From NCBI GenBank assembly GCA_003139695.1, contig PLJM01000005.1:1-64000 (forward strand): a stretch of DNA of 64,000 nt, in the 5' to 3' direction. Below, one piece after another: positions 6,903-15,331 of the stretch (position 1 is its first letter; each line of letters begins with the position of its first letter). The position numbers and the translations under genes were made by a program. This stretch comes from Candidatus Dormiibacterota bacterium. Its GTDB lineage: Bacteria; Chloroflexota; Dormibacteria; Dormibacterales; Dormibacteraceae. Under the pieces are notes generated by a model, which worked only from the letters and a program-made list of their open reading frames with translations, did no database searches and had not been told where the DNA came from.

Positions 6903-8615
6903 TCAGTAAGCGCGCGCTTGCGGCTTGAAGTTGGTGATTCGAACGTCGCGGTACTCAAGCCGCGGGGAAATCTCATCAGTGCGAAATGCGATCGTATGCT
7001 TCAGGAACTTTTCATCGTCCCGCTCGGGAAAATCGCGACGCGCATGGGCGCCACGCGACTCCTCGCGCGCAAGCGCCGAGTACGTGATCACCTCGGCCAC
7101 CTCGAGCATGTAGTCGAGCTCGAGCACAGACATCAGCTCGGTATTGAAGGTACGGCTCGAGTCTTCGATCTTGATCCTGCCGAAACGGTCGCGCAGCTTG
7201 CCCAGCTGCTTCGTCAAGTTCTCTAGTCCCTCGCGGGTCCGGAAAACGCCGGCGCCGGCGTCCATGCTGAGCTGCATATCCTCGCGGATGGCGCCGATTC
7301 GCTCTTCCCCACTCTTCTTCTCGAGGTAGTCCATCTCGATGCGCTTGGTCTCGTCTTTGAGCATGCCTTCGATGGGATTCGCACTCACCGCTTTCGCCGA
7401 GCTGACGTAGTCGGCGGCCGCCCGTCCGGTCGCGGCGCCGAACACCAGGCACTCGGACAGTGAGTTGGAGCCCAGCCTGTTCCCTCCATTCAAACCGACG
7501 TTGGCGCACTCGCCGGCTGCATAGAGACCTGACACAGGCGTGGCTCCGGAGATGTTCGCGTCCACCCCGCCCATCATGTAGTGCATTACCGGCCGCACCG
7601 GTATCGGATCGTGGACGATGTCGATGCCGACGAACTCCCGGCCCAGCTCGCGCATGAACGGCAGCTTGCGATCGATGACCGCCTCGCCGAGGTGCCTGAC
7701 ATCGAGGTGCATGTACTTGCCGTGAGGGCCTTCGAACCCGCGGCCCGCTTCGAACTCGGTGATCATCGCTCGCGAGATGATGTCGCGCGGACCCAGCTCC
7801 ATCTTGTTGGGGACGTATCGCTTTAGGAAGCGCTCGCCGTCCTTGTTGGTCAGATACCCGCCCTCGCCGCGGACGGCCTCCGTGATCAGGATTCCAGTGA
7901 ACGGCAGCCCTGTCGGATGGAACTGGACCATCTCCATGTCCTTCAGCCCGACGCCCGCCCGATAAGCGAGCGCCATGCCGTCACCGGTGCAGATGTTGCC
8001 GTTCGTGGTGAAGGCATACACGCGACCCATGCCGCCAGTGGCCAGGATCACCGCCTTGGCGGTAATTGCATCGAACCGGCCGCTCCGCATGTCGATCGCC
8101 ACCACGCCGACGCACCGTCCATCCTCGACGAGGAGCTTGGTCACGAAGGCTTCGTCGTGGCGATGGATCTGCGGGTACTTGAGGGAGGTCTGGAACACGG
8201 TGTGCAGCATGTGGAACCCGGTCTTGTCAGCTGCAAAGCAAGTGCGCCACGTAGTCATCCCACCGAAGGGTCGGACCGAGATCTTCCCATCCGGGTCCCG
8301 GCTCCACGGGCAGCCCCAGTGCTCCATCTGGATCACCTCGATTGGCGCCTCGCGCACGAAGGCCTCGACCACGTCCTGGTCCGCCAGGTAGTCGGAACCC
8401 TTGATGGTGTCGTAGGCGTGGGTCTCGTAGCTGTCTTCCGGTCGCAGGACGGCTGCGGCGCCACCCTCGGCGGAGACTGTGTGGCTCCGCATCGGGTAGA
8501 CCTTCGAGACCATGCCGACCTTTAGGCTGGGATTGGTCTCCACCACCGCTATCGCTGCCCTGATGCCGGCGAGCCCCCCGCCGACAACCAGAACGTCGTA
8601 GCTCTCAAAATCCAT
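6903..8615 (-). CDS. frdA: fumarate reductase/succinate dehydrogenase flavoprotein subunit
   Basis: 570-aa flavoprotein: dinucleotide-binding VVGGGLAGIRAA near the N-terminus, covalent-FAD motif RSHTVSAEGGAA with the modified His, substrate-site HPTG and RGEGGYL, and the C-terminal helical domain. It oxidises succinate or reduces fumarate. Gene order A-B-C-D and the FrdC/D-like anchors give the E. coli frd layout, but direction in vivo cannot be read from sequence; in an otherwise aerobic fatty-acid-degrading gene set, succinate oxidation is more likely. ATG at 8615 has TAACAT 11 nt upstream and only weak AGGTG. Confidence 0.93.
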   Translation of the reverse strand: MDFESYDVLVVGGGLAGIRAAIAVVETNPSLKVGMVSKVYPMRSHTVSAEGGAAAVLRPEDSYETHAYDTIKGSDYLADQDVVEAFVREAPIEVIQMEHWGCPWSRDPDGKISVRPFGGMTTWRTCFAADKTGFHMLHTVFQTSLKYPQIHRHDEAFVTKLLVEDGRCVGVVAIDMRSGRFDAITAKAVILATGGMGRVYAFTTNGNICTGDGMALAYRAGVGLKDMEMVQFHPTGLPFTGILITEAVRGEGGYLTNKDGERFLKRYVPNKMELGPRDIISRAMITEFEAGRGFEGPHGKYMHLDVRHLGEAVIDRKLPFMRELGREFVGIDIVHDPIPVRPVMHYMMGGVDANISGATPVSGLYAAGECANVGLNGGNRLGSNSLSECLVFGAATGRAAADYVSSAKAVSANPIEGMLKDETKRIEMDYLEKKSGEERIGAIREDMQLSMDAGAGVFRTREGLENLTKQLGKLRDRFGRIKIEDSSRTFNTELMSVLELDYMLEVAEVITYSALAREESRGAHARRDFPERDDEKFLKHTIAFRTDEISPRLEYRDVRITNFKPQARAY

Positions 8616-8676
8616 GTGGCACCTAAATGTTATGCGGTCACATGATCCGACCGTCCGGCCGGGGCCCCCGGCTCCC
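8616..8676. promoter_or_regulatory. divergent promoter region frdA / FAD oxidoreductase
   Basis: About 60 bp between two divergent genes. On the minus strand TAACAT (8627-8632) serves frdA. On the plus strand TAAATG (8624-8629) overlaps it. Whether the plus-strand gene starts at 8632 or 8677 depends on transcript mapping. Confidence 0.35.
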
Positions 8677-9750
8677 GTGAGCACCGGCACGCCCTTCTGG
8701 CCCACGCCTCCCGATCGGTACCCGGGGCGGCTGCCCGAGCGCGCCGATGTGCTGGTCATCGGCGGTGGCATTACCGGGGTCAGCCTTATGCACCATCTCG
8801 GCAGGGCAGGCATCGACGCGGTGCTCGTGGAGCGAGATAACCTTGCGTCGGGCGCGAGCGGAAGGAACGCAGGATTTCTGCTGGCCGGCGTCGCCGATTG
8901 TTACGCGGAGGCGGTTCGGATCTTCGGACGGCCGCGGGCCCGCGACATCTGGACGATGACTGAGGAAAACCACATCGAGGAGATCGCGGCGGTTCGCGGA
9001 CACGAGATCGGCTACCGCCGCACGGGCAGCATCGTGCTTGCGTCAGGCCCCCGGGAAGCCGAGCAGCTCGCGGAATCTGCGGAGCTCATGACAGAGGACG
9101 GCTTCGAGTGCGCGTGGGACGGCAGCCGCCTCACGAACCCTGGCGACGGCGAAGTCACCCCCTCCCTGTTGGTCGCCGCCTTCGCCCGGCAGGCAGCTCC
9201 GGGATCAATCCGGGAGGGCGTGGCCGTGACGGCGATCGAAAAAGCCAACGGAGATGTGCTGGTGCACATGGGCGACGAGGAATGCCGCGCGGGCTGCGTG
9301 ATCCTGGCGACCAACGCTTACACCCCTCAGCTCCTGCCCCAGGTGCCCATCCAGCCTCGGCGGGCGCAGATGCTCGCGTCGGCGCATGAGGCCGCCCGCC
9401 TGTGCGACCAGCCTACCTACTCTCATTTCGGTTATCGCTACTGGCGGCAGCTGCCGACTGGGGAGGTCCTGATCGGCGGCTGGCGCGACACGGCGTTCGA
9501 GGTCGAGGTCGGCTACGACGAGCGCCCGACGCCTGAGATCCAGGGCCACCTGGAATCGCACCTGCGACAGCTAGGCGCCGACCGCGAGATCACCCACCGC
9601 TGGGCGGGAACGATGGGTTTCACGGAGTCGGGCCTCCCCCTAATCGGCCCTGTCGACGGCCTGCCCAACGTCTATCTGTGCGCCGGCTACAACGGGCACG
9701 GCATGGGCTTCGCCTTCATGGGCGCCAAACAGCTGGTCGACTCGCTGTAA
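8677..9750 (+). CDS. FAD-dependent oxidoreductase (DAO family)
   Basis: About 357 aa. The N-terminal Rossmann motif VLVIGGGITG and the second glycine stretch GASGRNAGFLL are typical of D-amino-acid/glycine-oxidase-like and GMC-independent DAO enzymes; the C-terminal FTESGLPLIGP and AGYNGHGMGFAF close the FAD site. The substrate is probably an amino acid or N-methyl amine, but this is not decidable here. GTG at 8677 places about 20 residues before the Rossmann strand; ATG at 8632 would add 15 residues and leave 16 bp to the divergent frdA. Confidence 0.82.
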   Translation: MSTGTPFWPTPPDRYPGRLPERADVLVIGGGITGVSLMHHLGRAGIDAVLVERDNLASGASGRNAGFLLAGVADCYAEAVRIFGRPRARDIWTMTEENHIEEIAAVRGHEIGYRRTGSIVLASGPREAEQLAESAELMTEDGFECAWDGSRLTNPGDGEVTPSLLVAAFARQAAPGSIREGVAVTAIEKANGDVLVHMGDEECRAGCVILATNAYTPQLLPQVPIQPRRAQMLASAHEAARLCDQPTYSHFGYRYWRQLPTGEVLIGGWRDTAFEVEVGYDERPTPEIQGHLESHLRQLGADREITHRWAGTMGFTESGLPLIGPVDGLPNVYLCAGYNGHGMGFAFMGAKQLVDSL

Positions 9751-9753
9751 TCC

Positions 9754-10716
9754 TTAGTCCGGTAGAGCGCGCCCCAGGAACCCGAGCCAGTTTGCTCCCA
9801 TGATGCCCTCGACCTGGGCGCGGGTGAAGTGCTTGTGGAGGCGCCCTCTGAGCTGCTTGAGCTGGTCCAGGTTCGAGATCGGAGCGTGCCTCGAGTCGAA
9901 TCCTCCGTCCAGGTCGGTGCCCAGGCCGATGTGCTCGGGGCCGCCAGCGGCGCGGGCGAGGTGCACGGCGTGACGCACGACATCGTCGAGTGACGCGCGT
10001 CCCGTCGTGCGTAGGTGGGGCTGGTAGAAGCTGATCCCGACAATGCCGCCTCGACGCGCGACTTCGGCCGCGGTCGCATCAGTGACCTGGCGGTCGCCCG
10101 GAGCAATGGCTCGAGCGTTGCTGTGGGACGCGATGATCGGGCCGCGCCACTGCTCGAAAGCATCCGTCACCGCCTGGTCGGCCATGTGGCTCAGATCGAG
10201 GATCATCCGCTGGCGCCTCATCGCCTTGAGGAGTTGAACCCCAAGCTCGGTCAACCCACCCGGGGCGCCGGTGCCACCGCTATAGCGGGTCGCGCCCCAG
10301 GCTGGGCCGACGATCCGCAGCCCTCGGTCGGTCCAGGCGCCCAGCTGGGATGGGGTTTCGATGGGGTCGGCGCCTTCCATGAGCAGGACAGCCGCCAGCT
10401 GCCCCCTTTTCCATCCGCTGACGTAAGCCTCGAGCTCGCCCTTCGTGCCGATCAGGTGAAGCCCGCAGCTCCGGTAGTAGTTCAGCTCCGCGAGGGCCAT
10501 GATGTGCGCCTCGTGCTCGTTTTCGTACACGAACCGGGTGCGCATCGCTCGCCCGGCCCGCGCCGGGGCGGTGTACAGGGTCGCGAAGACGAGGCCGACG
10601 CCCGCCGCCGTCAGCGACGAGCGGCTGATCAGGTAACCCGGAGCGGGCTCCGACTGGAAGCCTCGACCCGCCGAGATGGCGTTCCAGGCAATGTCCAGGT
10701 GGGCGTCGACGATCAC
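9754..10716 (-). CDS. membrane dipeptidase family protein (peptidase M19)
   Basis: 320-aa (beta/alpha)8 amidohydrolase-like zinc peptidase. DAHLD at the extreme N-terminus supplies His and Asp ligands, LLMEGAD the bridging Glu, LDLSHM and ASHSNARAI further His, and GLGTDLDGGF the substrate-site Asp. These identify the renal-dipeptidase family, which hydrolyses dipeptides, often with D-residues. No signal peptide is present, so it is probably cytoplasmic. Start is GTG immediately before the metal motif. The gene converges with the FAD oxidoreductase with a 3-nt gap. Confidence 0.9.
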   Translation of the reverse strand: MIVDAHLDIAWNAISAGRGFQSEPAPGYLISRSSLTAAGVGLVFATLYTAPARAGRAMRTRFVYENEHEAHIMALAELNYYRSCGLHLIGTKGELEAYVSGWKRGQLAAVLLMEGADPIETPSQLGAWTDRGLRIVGPAWGATRYSGGTGAPGGLTELGVQLLKAMRRQRMILDLSHMADQAVTDAFEQWRGPIIASHSNARAIAPGDRQVTDATAAEVARRGGIVGISFYQPHLRTTGRASLDDVVRHAVHLARAAGGPEHIGLGTDLDGGFDSRHAPISNLDQLKQLRGRLHKHFTRAQVEGIMGANWLGFLGRALPD

Positions 10717-10785
10717 GTCCGATCGAGGATAGCGCCGAGCCGGCAGCCGGATAGGGCCGGGTTCTCCAAACCGGTGCCAGTCGAG

Positions 10786-10872
10786 TTAAAATCGCCCCCG
10801 CAACGCTAGAGGGGGTAGACCGGTCAAATCCGCCCGGGCCTCTGAGCGACATATTTTGGGGGAGGCCAGACG
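10786..10872 (+). promoter_or_regulatory. promoter and structured leader of the zinc-ribbon gene
   Basis: TTAAAAT at 10786-10792 looks like a -10 box 80 nt before the gene. The leader contains CCCCC (10795-10799) and GGGGG (10810-10814), which can pair around an 11-nt loop, and ends in GGGGGAGG, a strong ribosome binding site 7 nt before the GTG. A long structured leader is unusual in this window. Confidence 0.4.
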
Positions 10873-11157
10873 GTGAGTTTCTCGGACAGGACGTTGCAGT
10901 GCCGTGACTGCGGTCGCGATTTCCTCTTCACGGCGGGGGAGCAGGAGTTCTATCAGTCTCGCGGGCTTCAGAACGAGCCCCGGCGCTGTCCCGAATGCAG
11001 GGCAGCACGGCGCACCACTGAGGGCAACGGCCGGACGCGCGCCATGCATGACGTCATCTGCTCGAACTGCGGCAAGCAGACCCAGGTGCCGTTCGTGCCG
11101 ACGGGCGCCCGCCCCGTCTACTGCCTCGACTGCTTCCAGACGGTGGGGCGCCGCTAA
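10873..11157 (+). CDS. small double zinc-ribbon protein
   Basis: 94 aa with four CxxC pairs: CRDC and CPEC in the first half, CSNC and CLDC in the second, so two four-cysteine zinc ribbons joined by a basic linker. The first resembles the 'probable zinc-ribbon domain' proteins of Chloroflexi and Actinobacteria; the second the CxxCxxC-type ribbon. The biochemical role is unknown; binding nucleic acid or a protein partner is possible. A strong GGGGGAGG ribosome site fixes the GTG start. Confidence 0.8.
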   Translation: MSFSDRTLQCRDCGRDFLFTAGEQEFYQSRGLQNEPRRCPECRAARRTTEGNGRTRAMHDVICSNCGKQTQVPFVPTGARPVYCLDCFQTVGRR

Positions 11158-11165
11158 GCGCAGCG

Positions 11166-11963
11166 CTACAGCCCGGCCAGGGCGATGGGGCGCACCGGGG
11201 ATCCGGTGGCGCCGCGCATCTTGAGCGGCAGGCACACGAAGCCGAACTCGTAGACCTTGGCCGCCGCCAGCTCCTCGAGATTGAGGTTCTCGATGATCGG
11301 GATGCCGGCCCGGACCAAGAGCAAGACATGGCCGGGCAGGGTCACACCAAGCTCGGGATCGGTGGGTCCGAGCACGTCCCATGCAATGTTGTCGGCGCCG
11401 ACCGCCTTGACCTTGAGCTCCGCCAGCCGGCGCGATGCCGCTCCGCTGACGCCGGCAGCGTGCAGGTACTGTTCGGGCTGGCTCCACAGCGCGCCGTAGC
11501 CGGTGCGGACGAGTACGACGTCGCCCTCGCGAATCTCAACGCTCGCGCCGGCCGCGGCGCGCTCCAGCTCTTCGATGGTGATGGCATGCTCCGGCTGGAG
11601 ACGGTTCGCGCCGGCGACATCGAGGAGAAGACCCCTGCCCACGATTGGAGCCATCTGGTCGATGCCGAGGACTTTGAACCCGGCCGACGTCTGTACGCCC
11701 GAGTCCACGTGGACTCCCCCATGCAGCATCAGATTCTCGGCCTGGTGGGCGAGGGCATCGATGTGGGTGCCCGAGTGCTCGGGCATGACCACGATGCCGG
11801 AGGCCCCAGTCCGCGCTTCGGGAGCGCCGGATGCGTGGTGGCGATGGAGGAAGTAGTTGAAACCGGGGGCGTGCGCGGGGTGCGATGGCGCGCCTGCATA
11901 ACGAAGCTGTTCTAGGTCGAAGACGCGGGCCGAGCTCAGGACGCCTGCGATGTCGGAGGTCAA
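11166..11963 (-). CDS. cyclase family protein (kynurenine formamidase-like)
   Basis: 265-aa protein with the metal-binding signature HSGTHIDALAH (about residues 63-73) of the cyclase/KynB family, plus a later EGDVVLVRTGYG and a conserved C-terminal MRGATGSPVRP. Members hydrolyse amides or lactones such as N-formylkynurenine. The canonical HxGTHxDxPxH has Ala at the Pro position. It ends 8 nt from the convergent zinc-ribbon gene and starts 1 nt after infA on the same strand. The substrate is unknown. Confidence 0.8.
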   Translation of the reverse strand: MTSDIAGVLSSARVFDLEQLRYAGAPSHPAHAPGFNYFLHRHHASGAPEARTGASGIVVMPEHSGTHIDALAHQAENLMLHGGVHVDSGVQTSAGFKVLGIDQMAPIVGRGLLLDVAGANRLQPEHAITIEELERAAAGASVEIREGDVVLVRTGYGALWSQPEQYLHAAGVSGAASRRLAELKVKAVGADNIAWDVLGPTDPELGVTLPGHVLLLVRAGIPIIENLNLEELAAAKVYEFGFVCLPLKMRGATGSPVRPIALAGL

Positions 11964-11964
11964 G

Positions 11965-12258
11965 CTACTCGCGATACCGGTAGACGATGCGTCCTCGTGA
12001 AAGGTCGTAGGGCGACAGCTCCACGCGGATGCGGTCGCCCGGCGTGATGCGGATGAAGTAGCGGCGCATGCGGCCCGCTGCGTAGGCGATGAGCTTGTGG
12101 CCGTTCTCGAGCTCGACCTCGAACATCGCGTTGGGCAACGCCTGCGCGACGACCGCGTCCATCACGACCGCTGCTTCTTTCTGGTCTCCATCGTCGCGAT
12201 CGACCTTCCGCGCTTTCGGCGTTCGCGGACCTCGACGTGGACCTTTCGATTTCCCCAA
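11965..12258 (-). CDS. infA: translation initiation factor IF-1
   Basis: 97 aa. Residues from about 28 onward match IF-1 throughout: [45 protein letters not shown]. It binds the 30S A site during initiation. Unlike the usual ~72 residues it has a Lys/Arg-rich extension of about 25 residues ([17 protein letters not shown]). TTG at 12258 is the only in-frame start that includes the conserved KEAAVVMDA segment; the ATG at M33 would truncate the domain. TAAACT lies 8 nt upstream. The gene is not in a ribosomal-protein cluster here. Confidence 0.9.
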   Translation of the reverse strand: MGKSKGPRRGPRTPKARKVDRDDGDQKEAAVVMDAVVAQALPNAMFEVELENGHKLIAYAAGRMRRYFIRITPGDRIRVELSPYDLSRGRIVYRYRE

Positions 12259-12266
12259 GACCGAGA

Positions 12267-12303
12267 AGTTTACTTGGAGCGCGCCGAGGGCGATGCGTAT
12301 CGT
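12267..12303. promoter_or_regulatory. divergent -10 boxes of infA and the Ddn-like gene
   Basis: In the 53-bp divergent gap, minus-strand TAAACT (12267-12272) lies 8 nt before the infA TTG and plus-strand TATCGT (12298-12303) lies 8 nt before the ATG at 12312. Neither gene has a Shine-Dalgarno sequence. Confidence 0.4.
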
Positions 12304-12311
12304 GAAGTGCC

Positions 12312-12767
12312 ATGGCTTACTACCGCCGACCCGGTTGGTTCACCAAGAACGTCTTCAACGCTGCGGTCGCCGTCCTGACACGGGGCGGGATCAGCGTCTG
12401 GGGCTCTCGCGTCTTGCGCGTAAAAGGCCGCTCGTCAGGCGAGTGGCGAACCGCGCCGGTGAACCTCCTCACCTATGAGGGCAAACAGTACCTGGTGGCA
12501 CCGCGAGGCCAGACCCAGTGGGTCCGCAACATCCGCGTGTCAGGAACCGGCGAGCTGCACCTCGGCAGCAAGGCCCAGCCGTTCCGTGCGGTGGAGCTCC
12601 GCGACGACGAGAAGATCCCGATCCTGAAGGCTTACCTCAAGCGCTGGAAGGCCGAGGTGGGCGTCTTTTTCAGGGGTGTTTCGGCCGACTCGCCCGAGGC
12701 GGAGCTGCTGCGGATCGCGCCCGACCATCCGGTTTTTCGGGTGGAGCCGGCAACGCCCGCGCAGTAG
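12312..12767 (+). CDS. deazaflavin-dependent nitroreductase family protein (Ddn-like)
   Basis: 151 aa, split beta-barrel of the F420H2-dependent Ddn/nitroreductase family. Family landmarks visible are a hydrophobic N-terminus, [15 protein letters not shown] and [15 protein letters not shown], which contacts the deazaflavin in relatives. Members reduce quinones or other acceptors with F420H2, so the gene suggests the organism makes F420, although no F420 biosynthesis gene is in the window. Its last 98 bp overlap the convergent acyltransferase gene. Confidence 0.82.
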   Translation: MAYYRRPGWFTKNVFNAAVAVLTRGGISVWGSRVLRVKGRSSGEWRTAPVNLLTYEGKQYLVAPRGQTQWVRNIRVSGTGELHLGSKAQPFRAVELRDDEKIPILKAYLKRWKAEVGVFFRGVSADSPEAELLRIAPDHPVFRVEPATPAQ

Positions 12768-13716
12768 AAAGGGGGCGCTCCTTGCGGCCGGCCTTGACCG
12801 GCGGAGTGGTTGTCTCGACAGCCTGGACGGGCTCTGTGCTCTCCTCATATGGAAGCTCTCTGGGCTTCATCAAACGCCACCGCTCGATCCACGAACCCTG
12901 GATGTCCGGCTGGGCGGGCTCGAGCGCGAGCGCCCTCACCGCCTTCTCCACCCTGGCGGTGAACTGTCGGGAGCCCTCGTCGGGCTGGGGCGACATCGGT
13001 TTGCCGATGCGTACGCGCACCGGGCCGGGCAGCGGCAGCGACTGACCCTTCGGCATGATCTGGTACGCCCCGCGGATGTGCAGCGGCACGACTGGCGTCC
13101 CCGTCTCGTTCGCCAGATGGCCGACACCCGCCTTGAACTCGTGGATGCGCCCGTCGGGCGAGCGACTCCCCTCGGGAAACAGCACCAGGTTCCAGCCCGA
13201 CTTCAGCAGCTGACTGGAGCTGTGCAGCTGGGCCTGCGCGCCCCCCGTCCGCGAGAACGGGAACGTGTTGAGAAACAGACTGACGATGTTGCCGAGCAGC
13301 GGCCGCTTGAACCAGTAGTCGGCGGCTGCGGCCACCACCGTCCGGTCGCGGGCGCGGTCGCCGAGCGCGTGAAGGATCAGCGACGTGTCGGCGTGGCTCG
13401 AGTGGTTGGCTGCGAAGATCACAGGACGTTCGAGGTCCCGCACCCACTCGCGTCCCTCGACCTTCGGGTGCGCCATCGCCTCGGTGAAAGGGAGCAGCAG
13501 GCCACGCTGGATGAGGAAGCGGATGGTCCGGACGGGTTCCTGCCGGGCCCAGCTGAGGTCGCTCGCGCGCGCCGGCACCACCGATCCCTGCTCGGGCCAG
13601 GTGCGCGGGCGAGGCGAATCCCAATGCCAACCCCGTCGAACCTGGCGCACATCCCGAACCGCATCCCCAACGGCACCCGTGAGCCGCGAGAAGCCTTCGC
13701 CGGAGTACCAGGTCAT
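12670..13716 (-). CDS. lysophospholipid acyltransferase family protein (PlsC-like)
   Basis: 348 aa. NHSSHAD is the catalytic HX4D motif (about residue 98) and FPEGSRSPDG the glycerophosphate-binding motif; a hydrophobic segment FLIQRGLLLPF precedes them. The family transfers an acyl group from acyl-CoA/ACP to 1-acyl-glycerol-3-phosphate at the membrane. The tail beyond about residue 290 is Pro/Lys/Arg-rich and low complexity, and its coding sequence runs antiparallel into the Ddn-like gene, so it may be a recent extension. Neutral-lipid genes elsewhere in the window make a lipid role coherent. Confidence 0.85.
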   Translation of the reverse strand: MTWYSGEGFSRLTGAVGDAVRDVRQVRRGWHWDSPRPRTWPEQGSVVPARASDLSWARQEPVRTIRFLIQRGLLLPFTEAMAHPKVEGREWVRDLERPVIFAANHSSHADTSLILHALGDRARDRTVVAAAADYWFKRPLLGNIVSLFLNTFPFSRTGGAQAQLHSSSQLLKSGWNLVLFPEGSRSPDGRIHEFKAGVGHLANETGTPVVPLHIRGAYQIMPKGQSLPLPGPVRVRIGKPMSPQPDEGSRQFTARVEKAVRALALEPAQPDIQGSWIERWRLMKPRELPYEESTEPVQAVETTTPPVKAGRKERPLSTARALPAPPEKPDGRARSAAAPPRASRPKHP

Positions 13717-13753
13717 CGGCTAGATACCAGTCTCCCAGGGGCGGTCGGGGTTC

Positions 13754-15331
13754 TCATTCGACATCGGCCAGCAGGATCGGCGGCATGCGCAGGTGGGTCA
13801 CGCTTGGATAGCGGCCCACTGTTTGCTCCGCCATCTCAAAGGCATCCTCGAGCGTGGTCGCGCATTTGAAACCAAGCCGGTGCACGACGTCGCGATCGCC
13901 CCCGACGATGATGATGTCGCCCGCGTGATCCATCGCGTGAGCGGCCCAGTACCACGCGTAGAACGGATGCGCCCCGTGGTACGCGTGAGACTTCCGGTAC
14001 AACTGCCGGAACCACGGGTCCTCCGCGAACCGCAGCTCGTACTTGGTCTCGATCTCCTGCGGGTCGGTGGTGTCGGCGAGCACCTCGTCGTAGAAATCGA
14101 TATAGCTGGGGTGCTGGACCGCGTCGAACTCATACCGACATGGATGGGTGAGGATCGCCACGCCACCCTTCCTCAACACTGGCTTGTTCTTGTAGAAGTT
14201 GAATAGATACCCCAGCCCCATGCACACGACCAGCACCGGGTTCATGGGGGCGTTCACGTTGTAGGGGCCGAGGTAAGGCACGCCGATCGTGACGATGTCC
14301 GTCTGGCCTTCGACGCGAACACTGATCTGATTTCGCACAGCTTCCAGCGTCTTCTCATGCACCGCGTCGACCTGGCCCGCATGCACGCCGGTCAGCCCAT
14401 ACGGAGCACGCATCGCGTGAAAGACGCTGCGCTTGAAGGCGGGCGGAGCGATGTCGGTGAACTGCTTCATGCCGAGGAACATGGCCTGGTCTTGCGCCGT
14501 CCAATCGGTCTCGCGCTTCTGCATGAAGTTGGCGATCGATGGAAACGCGCGGTTGTTGACGGTGGTCTCGATGTGGAACACGCGGACCGTGTCCTCGATC
14601 AGCTGGCCCTGCCTGATGCATGAGTGATGAAGGGCGGAGTCCGGAGGGTTCATGTACGAAAGCGAGCTCATCAGCGTCTTGACGTTGTGGTGTTCGCGGA
14701 TCCCGCGATAGGTGGCGAGGCCGGTCGCCATCGACTTATGACCGCCGTCCATGGGCACCAGCGTGAGGTTCACGTAGATGACGAGGTCCGACTCGGCAGC
14801 GCGCCTGTGCAGGGTGACGTCCTCCCCCGCCGACGTCTTGCCGATGTACACGTTGGCCTCGGGATCCTCGCCGTCGTGCTGGTAAAGGCGATCCGGCCAG
14901 AACGTGCTGAAGATGCGGTCCCCCACGATGTGGCGGATCTCATCGGCGGTCATGCGCCGGTGTAGGCCGAGCGCTGCAATCAGATGGATATCCTCGACCC
15001 CGGCCTCCGCGGCCATGTCGATGACCTCCTCCATCACGAGCTGACGCACGTCAGGGGCCGCCATCGGCGGCAACGGGAGCGAGAGGTCGTCGAACGCGAT
15101 GGTCAGCTTCATGCCGCGACGAAGTAGCGACTTGAGAGGGTCGTCATCCAGCGGCTTCGCCAGCGCGCGCTTGATGGCGCGCTCAGGGTGGGCTATCGGA
15201 TCGAGCGGGTCGGGCGGATAAACGATGCGGGCTCCGAGCGGAAGCTTCTCCAGCCGCACGCCCTCGCCGAAATGAAAGAGCACAGGCGGAGTGTTGCGAT
15301 CGACCTCGATGACGGCACCCGGACGAGCCAC
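13754..15331 (-). CDS. LarA-like (lactate racemase family) protein
   Basis: 525 aa. LGLHRRMTADEIRHIVG (His, about residue 123) and MDGGHKSMATGL (His-Lys, about 197-200) match the LarA catalytic His residues and the lysine that carries the nickel-pincer cofactor. LarA homologues racemise or epimerise 2-hydroxyacids. At 525 aa it is about 100 residues longer than LarA. GTG at 15331 overlaps the stop of the dehydrogenase gene by 1 nt, so the two are translationally coupled. No larB/C/E is in the window; these would be needed for the pincer cofactor. Substrate unknown. Confidence 0.8.
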   Translation of the reverse strand: MARPGAVIEVDRNTPPVLFHFGEGVRLEKLPLGARIVYPPDPLDPIAHPERAIKRALAKPLDDDPLKSLLRRGMKLTIAFDDLSLPLPPMAAPDVRQLVMEEVIDMAAEAGVEDIHLIAALGLHRRMTADEIRHIVGDRIFSTFWPDRLYQHDGEDPEANVYIGKTSAGEDVTLHRRAAESDLVIYVNLTLVPMDGGHKSMATGLATYRGIREHHNVKTLMSSLSYMNPPDSALHHSCIRQGQLIEDTVRVFHIETTVNNRAFPSIANFMQKRETDWTAQDQAMFLGMKQFTDIAPPAFKRSVFHAMRAPYGLTGVHAGQVDAVHEKTLEAVRNQISVRVEGQTDIVTIGVPYLGPYNVNAPMNPVLVVCMGLGYLFNFYKNKPVLRKGGVAILTHPCRYEFDAVQHPSYIDFYDEVLADTTDPQEIETKYELRFAEDPWFRQLYRKSHAYHGAHPFYAWYWAAHAMDHAGDIIIVGGDRDVVHRLGFKCATTLEDAFEMAEQTVGRYPSVTHLRMPPILLADVE

